A stretch of 48,862 nucleotides of DNA from an uncultured Paenibacillaceae bacterium. GTDB lineage: Bacteria; Bacillota; Bacilli; Paenibacillales; K13. The notes beneath the pieces were generated by a model, which saw nothing but the letters and a program-made list of their open reading frames with translations, was not told the DNA's origin and searched no databases. Position numbers and translations under genes: made by a program. The stretch covers positions 1 to 48,862 of the forward strand of contig CAJXLT010000019.1 in NCBI GenBank assembly GCA_913056365.1, given 5' to 3'. Below are positions 24,371 to 32,584 of the stretch, piece after piece (the stretch's first letter is position 1; the number at the start of each line of letters is the position of its first letter).

Positions 24371-24400
24371 AACGACGCTTCTTGCAGAAGTGTCGTTTTT
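24371..24400 (+). terminator. Rho-independent terminator of the GerD-like gene
   Basis: AACGACGCTTC pairs with GAAGTGTCGTT (one mismatch) around TTGCA and is followed by a T run. Confidence 0.85.
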
Positions 24401-24428
24401 GAGTTTGGGTTGACAACAAAATGACATA

Positions 24429-24749
24429 TTGCATATTTTCCGGTGGGACGAATTCGGCTATCTTGGAAGCTTTCTGTACCAGTTCGTTGTGTATATGATG
24501 GTTGTGTCCTTCTTCCATTTCTTATTCTCGGGTGTTCGAGCTGTGGCAGGCTGGTTGATTTGGGCACTCTTAGTTGCTGCGATTCCCTTGTCGCTCTCCT
24601 TCTCTGTATCCAGAGGGTACACGGGCGAACTGTTCCACCATCTGTTGTTTAATTCATCGCTTGTGCAGGGTCTGTTCTGGAATCTACTACTGACGCTCCT
24701 CTTCCTGTTCGGCGGGTGGATGTTCACGAGAAGGAGGAAGGTACTGTGA
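24429..24749 (+). CDS. Small membrane protein, unknown
   Basis: The frame encodes 106 residues with three hydrophobic helices (FLYQFVVYMMVVSFFHFLF, WLIWALLVAAIPLSLSF, GLFWNLLLTLLFLFGGW) and a basic C-terminus RRRKVL. No family is recognised. The start is uncertain: the TTG at 24429 lies between a TTGACA at 24410 and a TATTTT at 24434 that look like a promoter, so translation may begin at a later codon, or the 5' end may be lost. No good ribosome site is visible. A terminator-like hairpin follows at 24790. Confidence 0.5.
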   Translation: MHIFRWDEFGYLGSFLYQFVVYMMVVSFFHFLFSGVRAVAGWLIWALLVAAIPLSLSFSVSRGYTGELFHHLLFNSSLVQGLFWNLLLTLLFLFGGWMFTRRRKVL

Positions 24750-24789
24750 ATCGACACTTGTCCCAAGTACTGACATAATGATGAGAATC

Positions 24790-24820
24790 CAGCGACCTGA
24801 TAGGGTCGCTGTTTCGTTGT
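24790..24820 (+). terminator. Hairpin terminator
   Basis: CAGCGACC pairs perfectly with GGTCGCTG around a 6-base loop, followed by a T-rich tail, 41 bp after the small membrane protein gene. Confidence 0.65.
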
Positions 24821-24974
24821 GTGCTACACGTCATTCTCTCGACTTAACAGCTAATTCACTAGGCTATTGGTGGGTGCAACTCAGGGTTGCGCTGCGCTGC
24901 AACGAAAGTTATCTTTACTATAAGCTCCTTGCATCACCATAATGGAGACAGATCACAGAAAGGTTGTTGCTGCA

Positions 24975-25424
24975 ATGGTATTCGGAGAGAAACTGAAGAA
25001 CGAGCGGAAGCAGAGAGGCTGGTCGCAGGAGGAACTGGCGGAGAAGCTGTATGTCAGCAGACAGTCGGTATCCAAGTGGGAGAACGGTCAGAACTACCCG
25101 AGCATCGAAATCATTATCAAGGTCAGTGATCTGTTTGGTGTAACGATGGATGAATTGCTAAGGAGTGATGAGGAATTGACTAAGAAAGTAATTGAAGCTA
25201 GTAAGCAGCTGGCGTATCCGAGGTTGAAGTTTGCGTTCGATGTAGTATTTACCATTGGTCTTGTGCTTCTCTTATTTAAGATTGCAGCTATCCTTCTCAA
25301 CAAGTTTACATCGCTGGAGATCCCGTTGTACGGAGGTTCCTTCCTCTGGAACTTCGGTCCGCTCATTCTGATGATCGGCGCGGGGATTGGTTCTGGTATT
25401 GTGAAGGAGAAGTATAAGGAGTAG
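24975..25424 (+). CDS. XRE family regulator with C-terminal membrane helices
   Basis: The protein has about 149 residues. FGEKLKNERKQRGWSQEELAEKLYVSRQSVSKWENG is a textbook Cro/C1 helix-turn-helix. It is followed by PSIEIIIKVSDLFGVTMDELL and then two hydrophobic segments (FDVVFTIGLVLLLFKIAAILL and FGPLILMIGAGIGSGIV). This combination, a DNA-binding head tethered to the membrane, is common in Firmicutes and may sense envelope state. The start at 24975 gives the usual MVFGEKLK beginning; an upstream ATG at 24942 is possible. It stands alone; the gene downstream is convergent. Confidence 0.88.
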   Translation: MVFGEKLKNERKQRGWSQEELAEKLYVSRQSVSKWENGQNYPSIEIIIKVSDLFGVTMDELLRSDEELTKKVIEASKQLAYPRLKFAFDVVFTIGLVLLLFKIAAILLNKFTSLEIPLYGGSFLWNFGPLILMIGAGIGSGIVKEKYKE

Positions 25425-25481
25425 ACAGATTGAAGGCATAGCCTATTCAAGCAGGCAGCCAGCGGGTGTGCTCGGGAGTAG

Positions 25482-26195
25482 TTAGTCCTTCCGGCTCACA
25501 TATTTCTTATAGTTCTTCACATGCGGAATGGTCCTGGCATGATGGCTCAAGAGTCGGTTGTCGCTGACGACCCAAGTGTGCTGTTTGGAAGCTGTCCTGC
25601 GAATAGCGGCGAAGTCGTATTTCGTCCCAGCATAAATCTTGAACCCCTTCGCCGCACATGTCGAACAGAACTTGACGCATTCCCCTCTATTTCGGTCAGG
25701 AAATGCAACTTGCTGGAACACATACCGCTTGCCGAACAAGGTAGCGCCTTGCACAAGGGAAACCTTCTTCTGTTCTTGCTTGCCGTATCGAAGCAGCAGC
25801 ACCTGCTTCCCCTGAAGGTACATGTAGTGTGCGCGCTTGCCGACAATATCGCTCTTGGTTGCTTGCAAGGTTCGCATACTGTTAGTTAGATAACGGGGAG
25901 CATAGTAATCATCATCGTCGAATTTAGCAATGTAAGGGTAGCGCGCCTTGGTTACACCGTAATTCAAACAGCGGCCAAGCGATATGTGCTCAGGCAAGCG
26001 ATAGACTCGCACGTTCGGGTATCGTTCTGCTTGTGCCCTATACTTCTTCCTATTCATCTGATTGTTGTTAAGAACGATAATCAGCTCTTTGTTCGGATAA
26101 CGTTGTCTGTCATAATTGTCTAGCAACTGCTTCATGAATGGTGGACGGTTGGTGCATGTGATTATGGAAATACCGTGATATAACGACATATTCAT
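25482..26195 (-). CDS. Glycosyltransferase family 2-like protein (paralogue with altered ED motif)
   Basis: This 237-residue GT-A fold protein starts at the ATG at 26195 behind GGAGG, overlapping the stop of the upstream paralogue as ATGA. Sequence ISIITCTNRPPFMKQLLDNYDRQ gives the nucleotide-binding strand and KFDDDDYYAPRYL the metal-binding DxD. Where the paralogue has VGEDD, this protein reads RGECVKFCSTC, so the acidic ED catalytic-base position is Cys. It may therefore be inactive or use another residue. The pair probably decorates a surface or spore glycan, as related tandem genes do in Bacilli; the acceptor is unknown. Confidence 0.85.
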   Translation of the reverse strand: MNMSLYHGISIITCTNRPPFMKQLLDNYDRQRYPNKELIIVLNNNQMNRKKYRAQAERYPNVRVYRLPEHISLGRCLNYGVTKARYPYIAKFDDDDYYAPRYLTNSMRTLQATKSDIVGKRAHYMYLQGKQVLLLRYGKQEQKKVSLVQGATLFGKRYVFQQVAFPDRNRGECVKFCSTCAAKGFKIYAGTKYDFAAIRRTASKQHTWVVSDNRLLSHHARTIPHVKNYKKYVSRKD

Positions 26196-26926
26196 CGACC
26201 GCCTCCAGGCTTGCGTCGCACATACGATCTGACATCCCGCACGTTCGGAATACGCTTGTGATAAGCCAGCAGCTTCTGGTCGCTGATGATCCATGTATGC
26301 TGATAGGAGTTCCTTCTTCGAATGGCAAGGAAATTATATTTCCCTGCGGAATAGATTCGGTAGCCTTGTTTCTTGCCTCGCAGGCAGAATATATCGTCTT
26401 CTCCAACGTTTTGGTTGGGAAATTGGACCTTGCCGAACACCTTGCGTCTGAACACTAGCGTGGCTCCCGGCAGCTTCGAGACGTACTTGTGCTGATCATT
26501 CGGAAAGCGTAGGAGAAGTGCTTTGGACCCTTGCAGATACATATAGTGCGCACGTTTGCCGATAATATCAGCTTTCGATCGGCGGAAGGATTGCAGGCAT
26601 TCTGTCAAGTAGTACGGGGAGTAATAATCATCGTCATCGAATTTGGCGATATACGGATGCACCGATTTCCTTACAGCATAGTTCAAACAGGCGCCGAGCG
26701 TATACGTGCGGGGTAGCCGGTAAATCCGCACATTGCCTAGCTTGTTGGCCCATTGCTGATAGCGGGACATGGACATGTTCTGATGATTGACAATAATAAT
26801 GAGCTCCTTCTTGGTGTGGCGCTGTCTGAGATAATTGCGGAACAAATTGCGAATATAGGTGGGGCGATTGGTACATGTAATGACGGAAATCCCATGCTGT
26901 CTGCGTGATTGTGCTGCCAACTCCAA
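26192..26926 (-). CDS. Glycosyltransferase family 2-like protein
   Basis: This 244-residue cytosolic GT-A glycosyltransferase is the first gene of a two-gene operon. HGISVITCTNRPTYIRNLF is the donor-binding strand, KFDDDDYYSPYYL holds the DxD, and PNQNVGEDDIFCLRG holds the ED catalytic-base motif, so it appears competent. A TTG start at 26926 is supported by GAGGGG just upstream. It is about half identical to the downstream copy, with which it overlaps by 4 bp, showing tandem duplication. Sugar donor and acceptor are not readable. Confidence 0.88.
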   Translation of the reverse strand: MELAAQSRRQHGISVITCTNRPTYIRNLFRNYLRQRHTKKELIIIVNHQNMSMSRYQQWANKLGNVRIYRLPRTYTLGACLNYAVRKSVHPYIAKFDDDDYYSPYYLTECLQSFRRSKADIIGKRAHYMYLQGSKALLLRFPNDQHKYVSKLPGATLVFRRKVFGKVQFPNQNVGEDDIFCLRGKKQGYRIYSAGKYNFLAIRRRNSYQHTWIISDQKLLAYHKRIPNVRDVRSYVRRKPGGGR

Positions 26927-27040
26927 TCAGCCCCTCGTCTGAAGATGTACTGATAATAAAGTATGAGTGCGGATGACAGAGGTAACGGCATATATACGGG
27001 TGAATCACAACGGAACGCAATGGTCCTGTTCCCCAATAGC

Positions 27041-27087
27041 AAAAAACTCACGCTACATACAGCGATTGACCGCCGTAGTATCGTGAG
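27041..27087 (-). terminator. Terminator of the second siderophore-binding gene
   Basis: On the minus strand CTCACG, 20 bp past the stop codon at 27107, pairs with CGTGAG and is followed by six Ts; GTA/TAC extend the stem inward. Confidence 0.75.
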
Positions 27088-27106
27088 CTTTCCATAGATT
27101 AGACTA

Positions 27107-28027
27107 TTACTCCTCGCCCAAGAACCCTTGCTCGAAGATGTCTAGCAAGTACTCGATCGTGATCGGATCGCTGTAGGTTGAAGCTTCCGTATCAATCTCG
27201 ATCACTTGATCGTTCTGCACGGCAGGGATGTTGTGCCACGTCTCGGATTCGAAGAAGCTGTTGCTGTTCGCTGTACTTCTGCTCAACACGATATAGTCAC
27301 CCGCATACTCCGACACGATCTCTTGTGATAATGCGTAGTAGCCAGGTCCCAGCGCATCCTGCTTAACCTTCTCCGGCATTGGCAGATCCATCGCTTGGAA
27401 TAAGATCTCCGTGCCGCGCGCCCAATTGTTGCCGAATACGTAGATGTTCTTCGCATCAGCCTCCAACACAGATACAGTCGTATCCTCGCCGATCTTCGCC
27501 TTGATTTCCGCGCCGAGTGCTTCCGCACGCTGCGTGAAGTCGTCAATCCAAGCTTGCGTTTCCGCTTCTTGATTGAGCAGCTTGCCGATTTCCAGCTGTT
27601 GGTCTAGATAGTCCAGCTTGCCCCACGTATACACAATCGTCGGTGCGATCTCCTCAAGCTTATCGAGATTGTTCATATGACTTCCGGCAATAATCAGGTC
27701 GGGCTGCAGCTCGATGATCTTCTCCAGATCTTCCTCGGAGACGATCTCCACACCCTCGAGCTTATCTGTGAAGAGCGGGTTATTGTAGGTCCATTCGTCG
27801 ACCCCGACTAGTGCTCCGTCTAGCGAAATGATGTTCGGCCCATTCGTCAAGCCGACGATTCGCTGCGGATTGGCAGGAACTTCGACCGGACCGTTCTCAG
27901 CTTGATACGTTCTAGTGCCCCCATCCTCTTGAGAGGAAGGACCCTGCTCATTGTCCGCAGCTTGATTCCCACAAGCGCTGACGAGGAAGACGGACAATAA
28001 TGTGAGTAAGATGAGTAGTTTCTTCAT
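27107..28027 (-). CDS. Iron-siderophore ABC transporter substrate-binding lipoprotein (paralogue)
   Basis: The 306-residue lipoprotein begins MKKLLILLTLLSVFLVSACG with lipobox VSAC. It aligns throughout with the protein at 13201, for example TTVSVLEADAKNIYVFGNN against TVSVIEPFGKDIFVYGND, and DALGPGYYALSQEI against DAFGPGYKAISAEV. It should bind a ferric siderophore in the wall zone. AAGGAG lies 9 bases before the ATG, and an identical perfect Fur box stands 39 bases upstream. No permease or ATPase lies nearby. The two binding proteins probably feed one shared importer with different ligands. Confidence 0.93.
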   Translation of the reverse strand: MKKLLILLTLLSVFLVSACGNQAADNEQGPSSQEDGGTRTYQAENGPVEVPANPQRIVGLTNGPNIISLDGALVGVDEWTYNNPLFTDKLEGVEIVSEEDLEKIIELQPDLIIAGSHMNNLDKLEEIAPTIVYTWGKLDYLDQQLEIGKLLNQEAETQAWIDDFTQRAEALGAEIKAKIGEDTTVSVLEADAKNIYVFGNNWARGTEILFQAMDLPMPEKVKQDALGPGYYALSQEIVSEYAGDYIVLSRSTANSNSFFESETWHNIPAVQNDQVIEIDTEASTYSDPITIEYLLDIFEQGFLGEE

Positions 28028-28065
28028 GTGTAATTGCTCCTTCTGCTAGTAAATGAATTATGATG

Positions 28066-28080
28066 ATAATGATTATCAAT
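28066..28080. promoter_or_regulatory. Fur box
   Basis: TGATAATGATTATCA is identical to the box at 14191 and precedes the second siderophore-binding gene. Confidence 0.9.
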
Positions 28081-28430
28081 GTCACAAAGTATAATATACG
28101 GTTTCCGAAGCCGCTTGTCAATGCAGAAAGGGGAAGAATATTAGCACTATCCTCGTGTGCGTTTGTACCCAATTCTGTTGAGGAGACGGGTCTACCGGAT
28201 GAATCTATTGATTATATTATCTGAGTCCAATCGTTCCAGTGGTTCGACCGTAACCATAAAGACGGGAACGTGCCTCTGAAATAGGGAGATGTATTTTTCT
28301 GGTTTATTTAGTGAGGAGTTTTAAGGGAATTGATAAGTATATCATAAAAAAATTCAAAAAATCAGTCTATTCATGTCGAAAATTAAGTAATACAATTATT
28401 ATTGTAAAAATTATGAAAGGAAGTGCTGTA
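28081..28430. other. Intergenic stretch without a gene
   Basis: This is divergent promoter space between the siderophore-binding gene and the FN3 protein gene. It becomes very AT-rich toward the right. I see no further gene; AAGGAAGTG near 28417 is the ribosome site of the FN3 gene. Confidence 0.5.
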
Positions 28431-29426
28431 ATGAAAAAAGTAAGTTTGGGAATTTGTTTAATTGCATTAGTGATGTTTTTTGGATTAGTAGGTTCACCAT
28501 CCTATGCGTCCACAGAGGGTTTACTGACAAATAAGCAGATGGAGACAGGAAATTTTAGTGGATATGACTTTGTTCCTAGTGGAGAAGTAACAACTGATGT
28601 TACGGATGGGGACGACAATACTTTTTATCATTACTATACTTATGGTACTGGAAATTACGCTCTTACTTATACTTTTTCTAATGAAACTACCATATCTGCT
28701 TATAAGTTACTTGGGGGTAAAAATATAATAATAAGGTTCATGGATTCAGCAGGTCAAGAAATAAGCCGTGTTTACCCTCCGGTCAATGACGGTACTATTA
28801 CAACGATCACTCCAGTTGAGGATGTAAAGGAAGTCAATGTATACACAAGTACTTCATTATATGAAATGGATTTATTTGAGGTAAATTTGTATAATGATTC
28901 GCAAACTGCAGTTCCCGAACATCCTACATCATTAAACGCAACTGTTGAAGATACAAGTGTTTTACTATCTTGGGACTCCGTTAATGGAGCTGACACCTAT
29001 ACTGTTAAAAGATCTGAGATATCTGGAGGTCCTTATACTACTGTTTCAGAATCAGTTTATGGTACGAGTTATGAAGATAGTGTAGGATTAATAAATGGAA
29101 AGACATATTATTACGTTGTTGTTGCAGTGAACGATTCAGGCGAAAGCGAAAATTCAAATGAAGCAACTGCTACAATTCTAGTTACAGAAACCACTAGAGC
29201 ATTACTAGTTGTAACAATGGAAAACGGAATAGAAAAAGAGTATGATCTAACAATTGGAGAGGTTCAAAACTTCATCTCGTGGTACGAAGGTAACTCTAGT
29301 GAATCTGGAACTGCGTTATATACGATCACCAAAGATTACAATCATGGACCATTTTTGAGTCGTAAAGACTATCTTGTTTTTGATAAAATAGTGATGTTTG
29401 AGGTTAACGAATATATTTCGCAGTAA
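28431..29426 (+). CDS. Secreted protein with a fibronectin type III domain
   Basis: The 331-residue protein starts at the ATG at 28431. A signal peptide (KKVSLGICLIALVMFFGLVG, cleavage after SYA) is followed by a beta-rich domain of about 150 residues (FSGYDFVPSGEVTTDVTDGD). Next comes an FN3 module (VPEHPTSLNATVEDTSVLLS to NSNEATATI) and a 75-residue C-terminal domain (EYDLTIGEVQNFISWYEG, SRKDYLVFDKIVMFEVNEY). I have seen that last domain at the ends of other Paenibacillus secreted proteins. Function unknown; surface adhesion or carbohydrate binding is possible. GC is very low (below 40% by eye), unlike the neighbours, which suggests transfer. Confidence 0.82.
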   Translation: MKKVSLGICLIALVMFFGLVGSPSYASTEGLLTNKQMETGNFSGYDFVPSGEVTTDVTDGDDNTFYHYYTYGTGNYALTYTFSNETTISAYKLLGGKNIIIRFMDSAGQEISRVYPPVNDGTITTITPVEDVKEVNVYTSTSLYEMDLFEVNLYNDSQTAVPEHPTSLNATVEDTSVLLSWDSVNGADTYTVKRSEISGGPYTTVSESVYGTSYEDSVGLINGKTYYYVVVAVNDSGESENSNEATATILVTETTRALLVVTMENGIEKEYDLTIGEVQNFISWYEGNSSESGTALYTITKDYNHGPFLSRKDYLVFDKIVMFEVNEYISQ

Positions 29427-29453
29427 TAACTGTTGAATTTAGAACAAATGAGA

Positions 29454-29482
29454 AAAAGAGCTGCTATACGCGGCTCTTTTTT
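29454..29482 (+). terminator. Rho-independent terminator
   Basis: AAAAGAGC pairs perfectly with GCTCTTTT and is followed by Ts, 27 bp after the FN3 gene. The rest of the gap to 29699 holds nothing I can identify. Confidence 0.85.
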
Positions 29483-29699
29483 CGATACTTCACGAATGAA
29501 CAGTGACTAGCTAGCTTTGATAGTCTACTGATAATGTTTTGTTACAATCCTTAGCCGAAGCCAATGTGACAATCATTAGATCGAATTTGATGATTAGATG
29601 GAAAACAATTCGTTAATGAGAAGTAAACGAATCATCAGGATAGACACATGTGCTTCTACACATGGTCCATTTCTCGTGTTCAGATACATCCGTACGCCG

Positions 29700-31178
29700 T
29701 TATTCCAGCAGCAGCTTCACCGCTTGATCGGTCTGCTTCAGCCGATCCACAATCTCATTGTTCTTGGCGAGCAGTGTCTCTACCGTTGCCGATAGCTCCT
29801 GCAACGTAGCGCTTGCTTGCTCGTTGACGGCTACAAGTCCTTGCGTCTCGCTCTCGATATTCTCCGAGGATTGGCGCAAGCTCTGTACGAATTCATCGAA
29901 GTCTCTGACGGAGTCCGTCAGCTGGCCAATGGCTGATTCGATATCCGAGAAGACGTTGCGGGTTTCCTTAGTCAGCTGTGAGCTGTCATCCATCTTCTGG
30001 GCGACTTCGCCCATCATGGCGCCGGTTTCCCCTGCTTGCTGCTCCATAGCTGTCAAGTGTGTGGAGATCTGTTCCGCAGATCGGCCTGCGGACTCCGCTA
30101 ATTTGCGAATTTCACTCGCCACAACAGCGAAGCCTTGCCCGCTCTCTCCCGCTCGGGCTGCTTCGATGCTGGCATTCAGGGAGAGCAAATTAGTCTGCGT
30201 GGCAATTTCCTGAATGGCGCTGCTGAAGTCGGCAACCTCACGAATCGTAGTGTTTAAGCCTTCAATATTGGCGGCCATCTGTGCAATACTGGATTGAAAA
30301 TCGGTAATCGTGCCATATAGACCGTCGATTTTCTCTCCACCTTCGACCGAATGCGCATTGGACTTATCCGCTTTTTCCAATAGCGATTGGAAGGAAGTCG
30401 TCATGCGCTGAATCATGAGGTTCGTGGACTGAACCGCTTCGGTGATTGTGACAGAAGACTGCGCCTGATCACTTGCTCCGGTGGCGATTTCCCGGAACGA
30501 CGTGTTCATCTGTTCGAATGATTGCCCGTTCTCATCCCCGGCCTTGCTGATCGCCTCCATATTGTCCGAGATGACGGATACCCCGGATAGGAGCTTGCTC
30601 CGTTGGTCTTCCTGCATCGAAGCCAGACGCTCAGCTTCGGTAGCCGACGTGGCGATTTCCTTGAATAAGTAACTGGAGCCGCGCACTAGGAAGAATAGCA
30701 TCATAGATACCAAGACGAAGTAGATAATAGGGGTCATCATAGAATCGCCTGTTGCCGCTAACTTATCCCCAACCTTCATCGAAAGCCAGACTAACTCTAA
30801 GATGCCGTATACGACGCCGAGGAGGAAGGGCCCGAGCCGCATATAGATCACAGCAAGTGCCAGCATATAGTAGATGGCGAAGTAACTGCTAAGGTTCGGT
30901 GCGTCGAACGCAGTAATCATCGTACTACCGAATGCGCATGTAATCGCTATGTATGGGATGGCAGTGGTCCATCTGCGCGTATAATGGAGAAATCCGAGAA
31001 TCGCGATAGTTGCTACTTGTCCCAATAGTGTGATGATGCTGGATATTGTGAAGCCTTGTCCGGCTGATAAACCGACGATAGCCAGCACAGTAAGCAACGA
31101 CACCGCGACGATCGCTTTGAATACTAGGCCGTTCTTGCGATGTAAGTCATTCAACATAATTTTGTCCATTGCGTTCAT
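29700..31178 (-). CDS. Methyl-accepting chemotaxis protein
   Basis: The protein has about 492 residues from the ATG at 31178 (GGGGATG upstream). Six hydrophobic helices (residues about 20-185) form a membrane sensor without a large extracellular domain. The cytoplasmic MCP signalling coil follows, with the hairpin tip [20 protein letters not shown], then [20 protein letters not shown]. It signals to CheA/CheW. The absence of a periplasmic ligand domain suggests sensing through the membrane bundle, for example energy state or a membrane-soluble ligand. It is monocistronic. Confidence 0.93.
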   Translation of the reverse strand: MNAMDKIMLNDLHRKNGLVFKAIVAVSLLTVLAIVGLSAGQGFTISSIITLLGQVATIAILGFLHYTRRWTTAIPYIAITCAFGSTMITAFDAPNLSSYFAIYYMLALAVIYMRLGPFLLGVVYGILELVWLSMKVGDKLAATGDSMMTPIIYFVLVSMMLFFLVRGSSYLFKEIATSATEAERLASMQEDQRSKLLSGVSVISDNMEAISKAGDENGQSFEQMNTSFREIATGASDQAQSSVTITEAVQSTNLMIQRMTTSFQSLLEKADKSNAHSVEGGEKIDGLYGTITDFQSSIAQMAANIEGLNTTIREVADFSSAIQEIATQTNLLSLNASIEAARAGESGQGFAVVASEIRKLAESAGRSAEQISTHLTAMEQQAGETGAMMGEVAQKMDDSSQLTKETRNVFSDIESAIGQLTDSVRDFDEFVQSLRQSSENIESETQGLVAVNEQASATLQELSATVETLLAKNNEIVDRLKQTDQAVKLLLE

Positions 31179-31402
31179 TGAAGCATCCCCTTTTTTCCAT
31201 TGATGTTGTCGCACTGATGTTAGATTGTTATGTAGCATATAATTCACCATGATTCGACAAATTCCTGCTTGCTGCGTCCATTTCGTCATACACGAGCAGC
31301 CAATTTCATTATCGGATAGTAACTGATGCCCCTAAGATGCCAGTTCACTCGTTGCAGTGGTGGGGAACGGAAAGCAAGACTGGATCAGCAAGTTGAAACT
31401 GT

Positions 31403-31583
31403 GACGGTCACTCGTGTCCATTAGAGCGGAAAAAATACGTATTTTGATTTTTAACGGTCGCCGATGACCGCTAGCGGCACAAAATCGTCGTTTTGACCAG
31501 TCCATTCAGCGCTTACGGTCATCCGTGACCGTTACATTGGCAAACACGCCTCATACGCCTTGTAACGGTCACCTATGTCCGTT
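31403..31583. repeat. ACGGWCA palindrome quartet D2 (uninterrupted)
   Basis: 20-bp units start at 31403, 31453, 31514 and 31564 (steps 50, 61, 50). They read GACGGTCA-CTCG-TGTCCATT, AACGGTCG-CCGA-TGACCGCT, TACGGTCA-TCCG-TGACCGTT and AACGGTCA-CCTA-TGTCCGTT. Unit 3 reverse-complemented matches unit 2 at about 16 of 20. Homology with D1 extends from about 31360 to 31670, outside the units. The rest of the gap 31179-31878 holds only the small repeat at 31668. Confidence 0.85.
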
Positions 31584-31667
31584 GAAGTTACTTCCAATCA
31601 TCATAGCAGCAGCGTTATCATCAGCATGGATGATCGACAGTTACCAAGCATCCAGCCGGGGCTAAGT

Positions 31668-31738
31668 AGTAACGAAAAATCGTTTAAAACGGGCGACATG
31701 ACCTATGTTGGACTGATTTTGTATGACATATCGTACTA
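31668..31738. repeat. Two further 8-4-8 palindromes, 51 bp apart
   Basis: AGTAACGA-AAAA-TCGTTTAA at 31668 and TTGTATGA-CATA-TCGTACTA at 31719 have the same geometry as the quartet at 12974, and the second closely matches its arms. This looks like half of such a quartet. Confidence 0.55.
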
Positions 31739-31878
31739 ACGGAGCAGGTAACTTTCGATGACAATGTGCAGACAGCTTCATGTTCCAGTATCGGGGCAAT
31801 AGGTCCGTGCCACAATGAAAAAAGGCTAGCACCGAACCCGCATGGAGTTACCGCCTAACCTCTGTGATGCCAATTGTG

Positions 31879-32265
31879 TTATTTTCGTCTGAGATAGGTA
31901 ATGATGATTGCAGTCACGCACAGCATACCGATTACGATGTAGAAGGATGAATCCAAATGGTAGTAGTGCTGTGTGGTATATTCATGTTTGTTTTGCAACA
32001 GCATGGTCTGTTCTGTTTGTTCCCTGTCTGCGTCTTTTCGCGTGAGATATTTGTAATATTCTTCATACGTTATCCGTTCATCACCATTCACATCGGCTTT
32101 CACTCTATCTATCTCATTGGTGAATATGTGCCAGTAATCATCGTCATTCCTTGCACGATCTAATGCCTCTCTTTGGATATCATTCCGTGCAGCTAAGCCA
32201 CTGTTCTCTGGAAGGGGAGAGCTCGTATTTTCCATGATTGCTTCTGTATTCCCTGTTTCCATCAT
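31879..32265 (-). CDS. EF-hand protein with C-terminal membrane anchor
   Basis: The 128-residue protein is mostly hydrophilic. It contains one canonical EF-hand loop, DVNGDERITYEEY (Asp, Asn, Asp, Thr and Glu at coordinating positions 1, 3, 5, 9, 12), preceded by the helix YWHIFTNEIDRVKA. It ends in a single hydrophobic helix (FYIVIGMLCVTAIIITYL) with a short basic tail. This arrangement suggests a tail-anchored calcium-binding protein with its bulk on the cytoplasmic side. No named family is recognised. The gene stands alone. Confidence 0.72.
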   Translation of the reverse strand: MMETGNTEAIMENTSSPLPENSGLAARNDIQREALDRARNDDDYWHIFTNEIDRVKADVNGDERITYEEYYKYLTRKDADREQTEQTMLLQNKHEYTTQHYYHLDSSFYIVIGMLCVTAIIITYLRRK

Positions 32266-32553
32266 AACCTCCTCATGTTCTATCTGTTATTAATACGCTA
32301 ACCTGTTTGCACCCCGATGAAGCTTTCGCAAAGCTATATCCGAAACTATACCCAGAATGGGCGAACTAGCTAGCTAAGATCGCAGTCGAACCAGCCTCTT
32401 AAGTTGTCCTATATGTAATGGCATCTAAGTTGTAAAGAAATGGTGCACGAGAAAGAAGTGTGGAGCTCCATGATGTAGGGACTGTAACGATGCTACAGCC
32501 TAATGAATGATGCGCAGGAATCGTAGAAGAAGTCTTGCTCATTGCGTACAGCT

Positions 32554-32584
32554 GGGAAGCCAGCCGTTAGACGTCAGGCTTCCC
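32554..32584 (-). terminator. Hairpin at the end of the alditol-oxidase-like gene
   Basis: GGGAAGCC at 32554 pairs perfectly with GGCTTCCC at 32577 and overlaps the stop codon on the minus strand. There is no clear U-tract, so termination is only likely. The remaining bases 32266-32553 hold no feature I can support. Confidence 0.5.
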
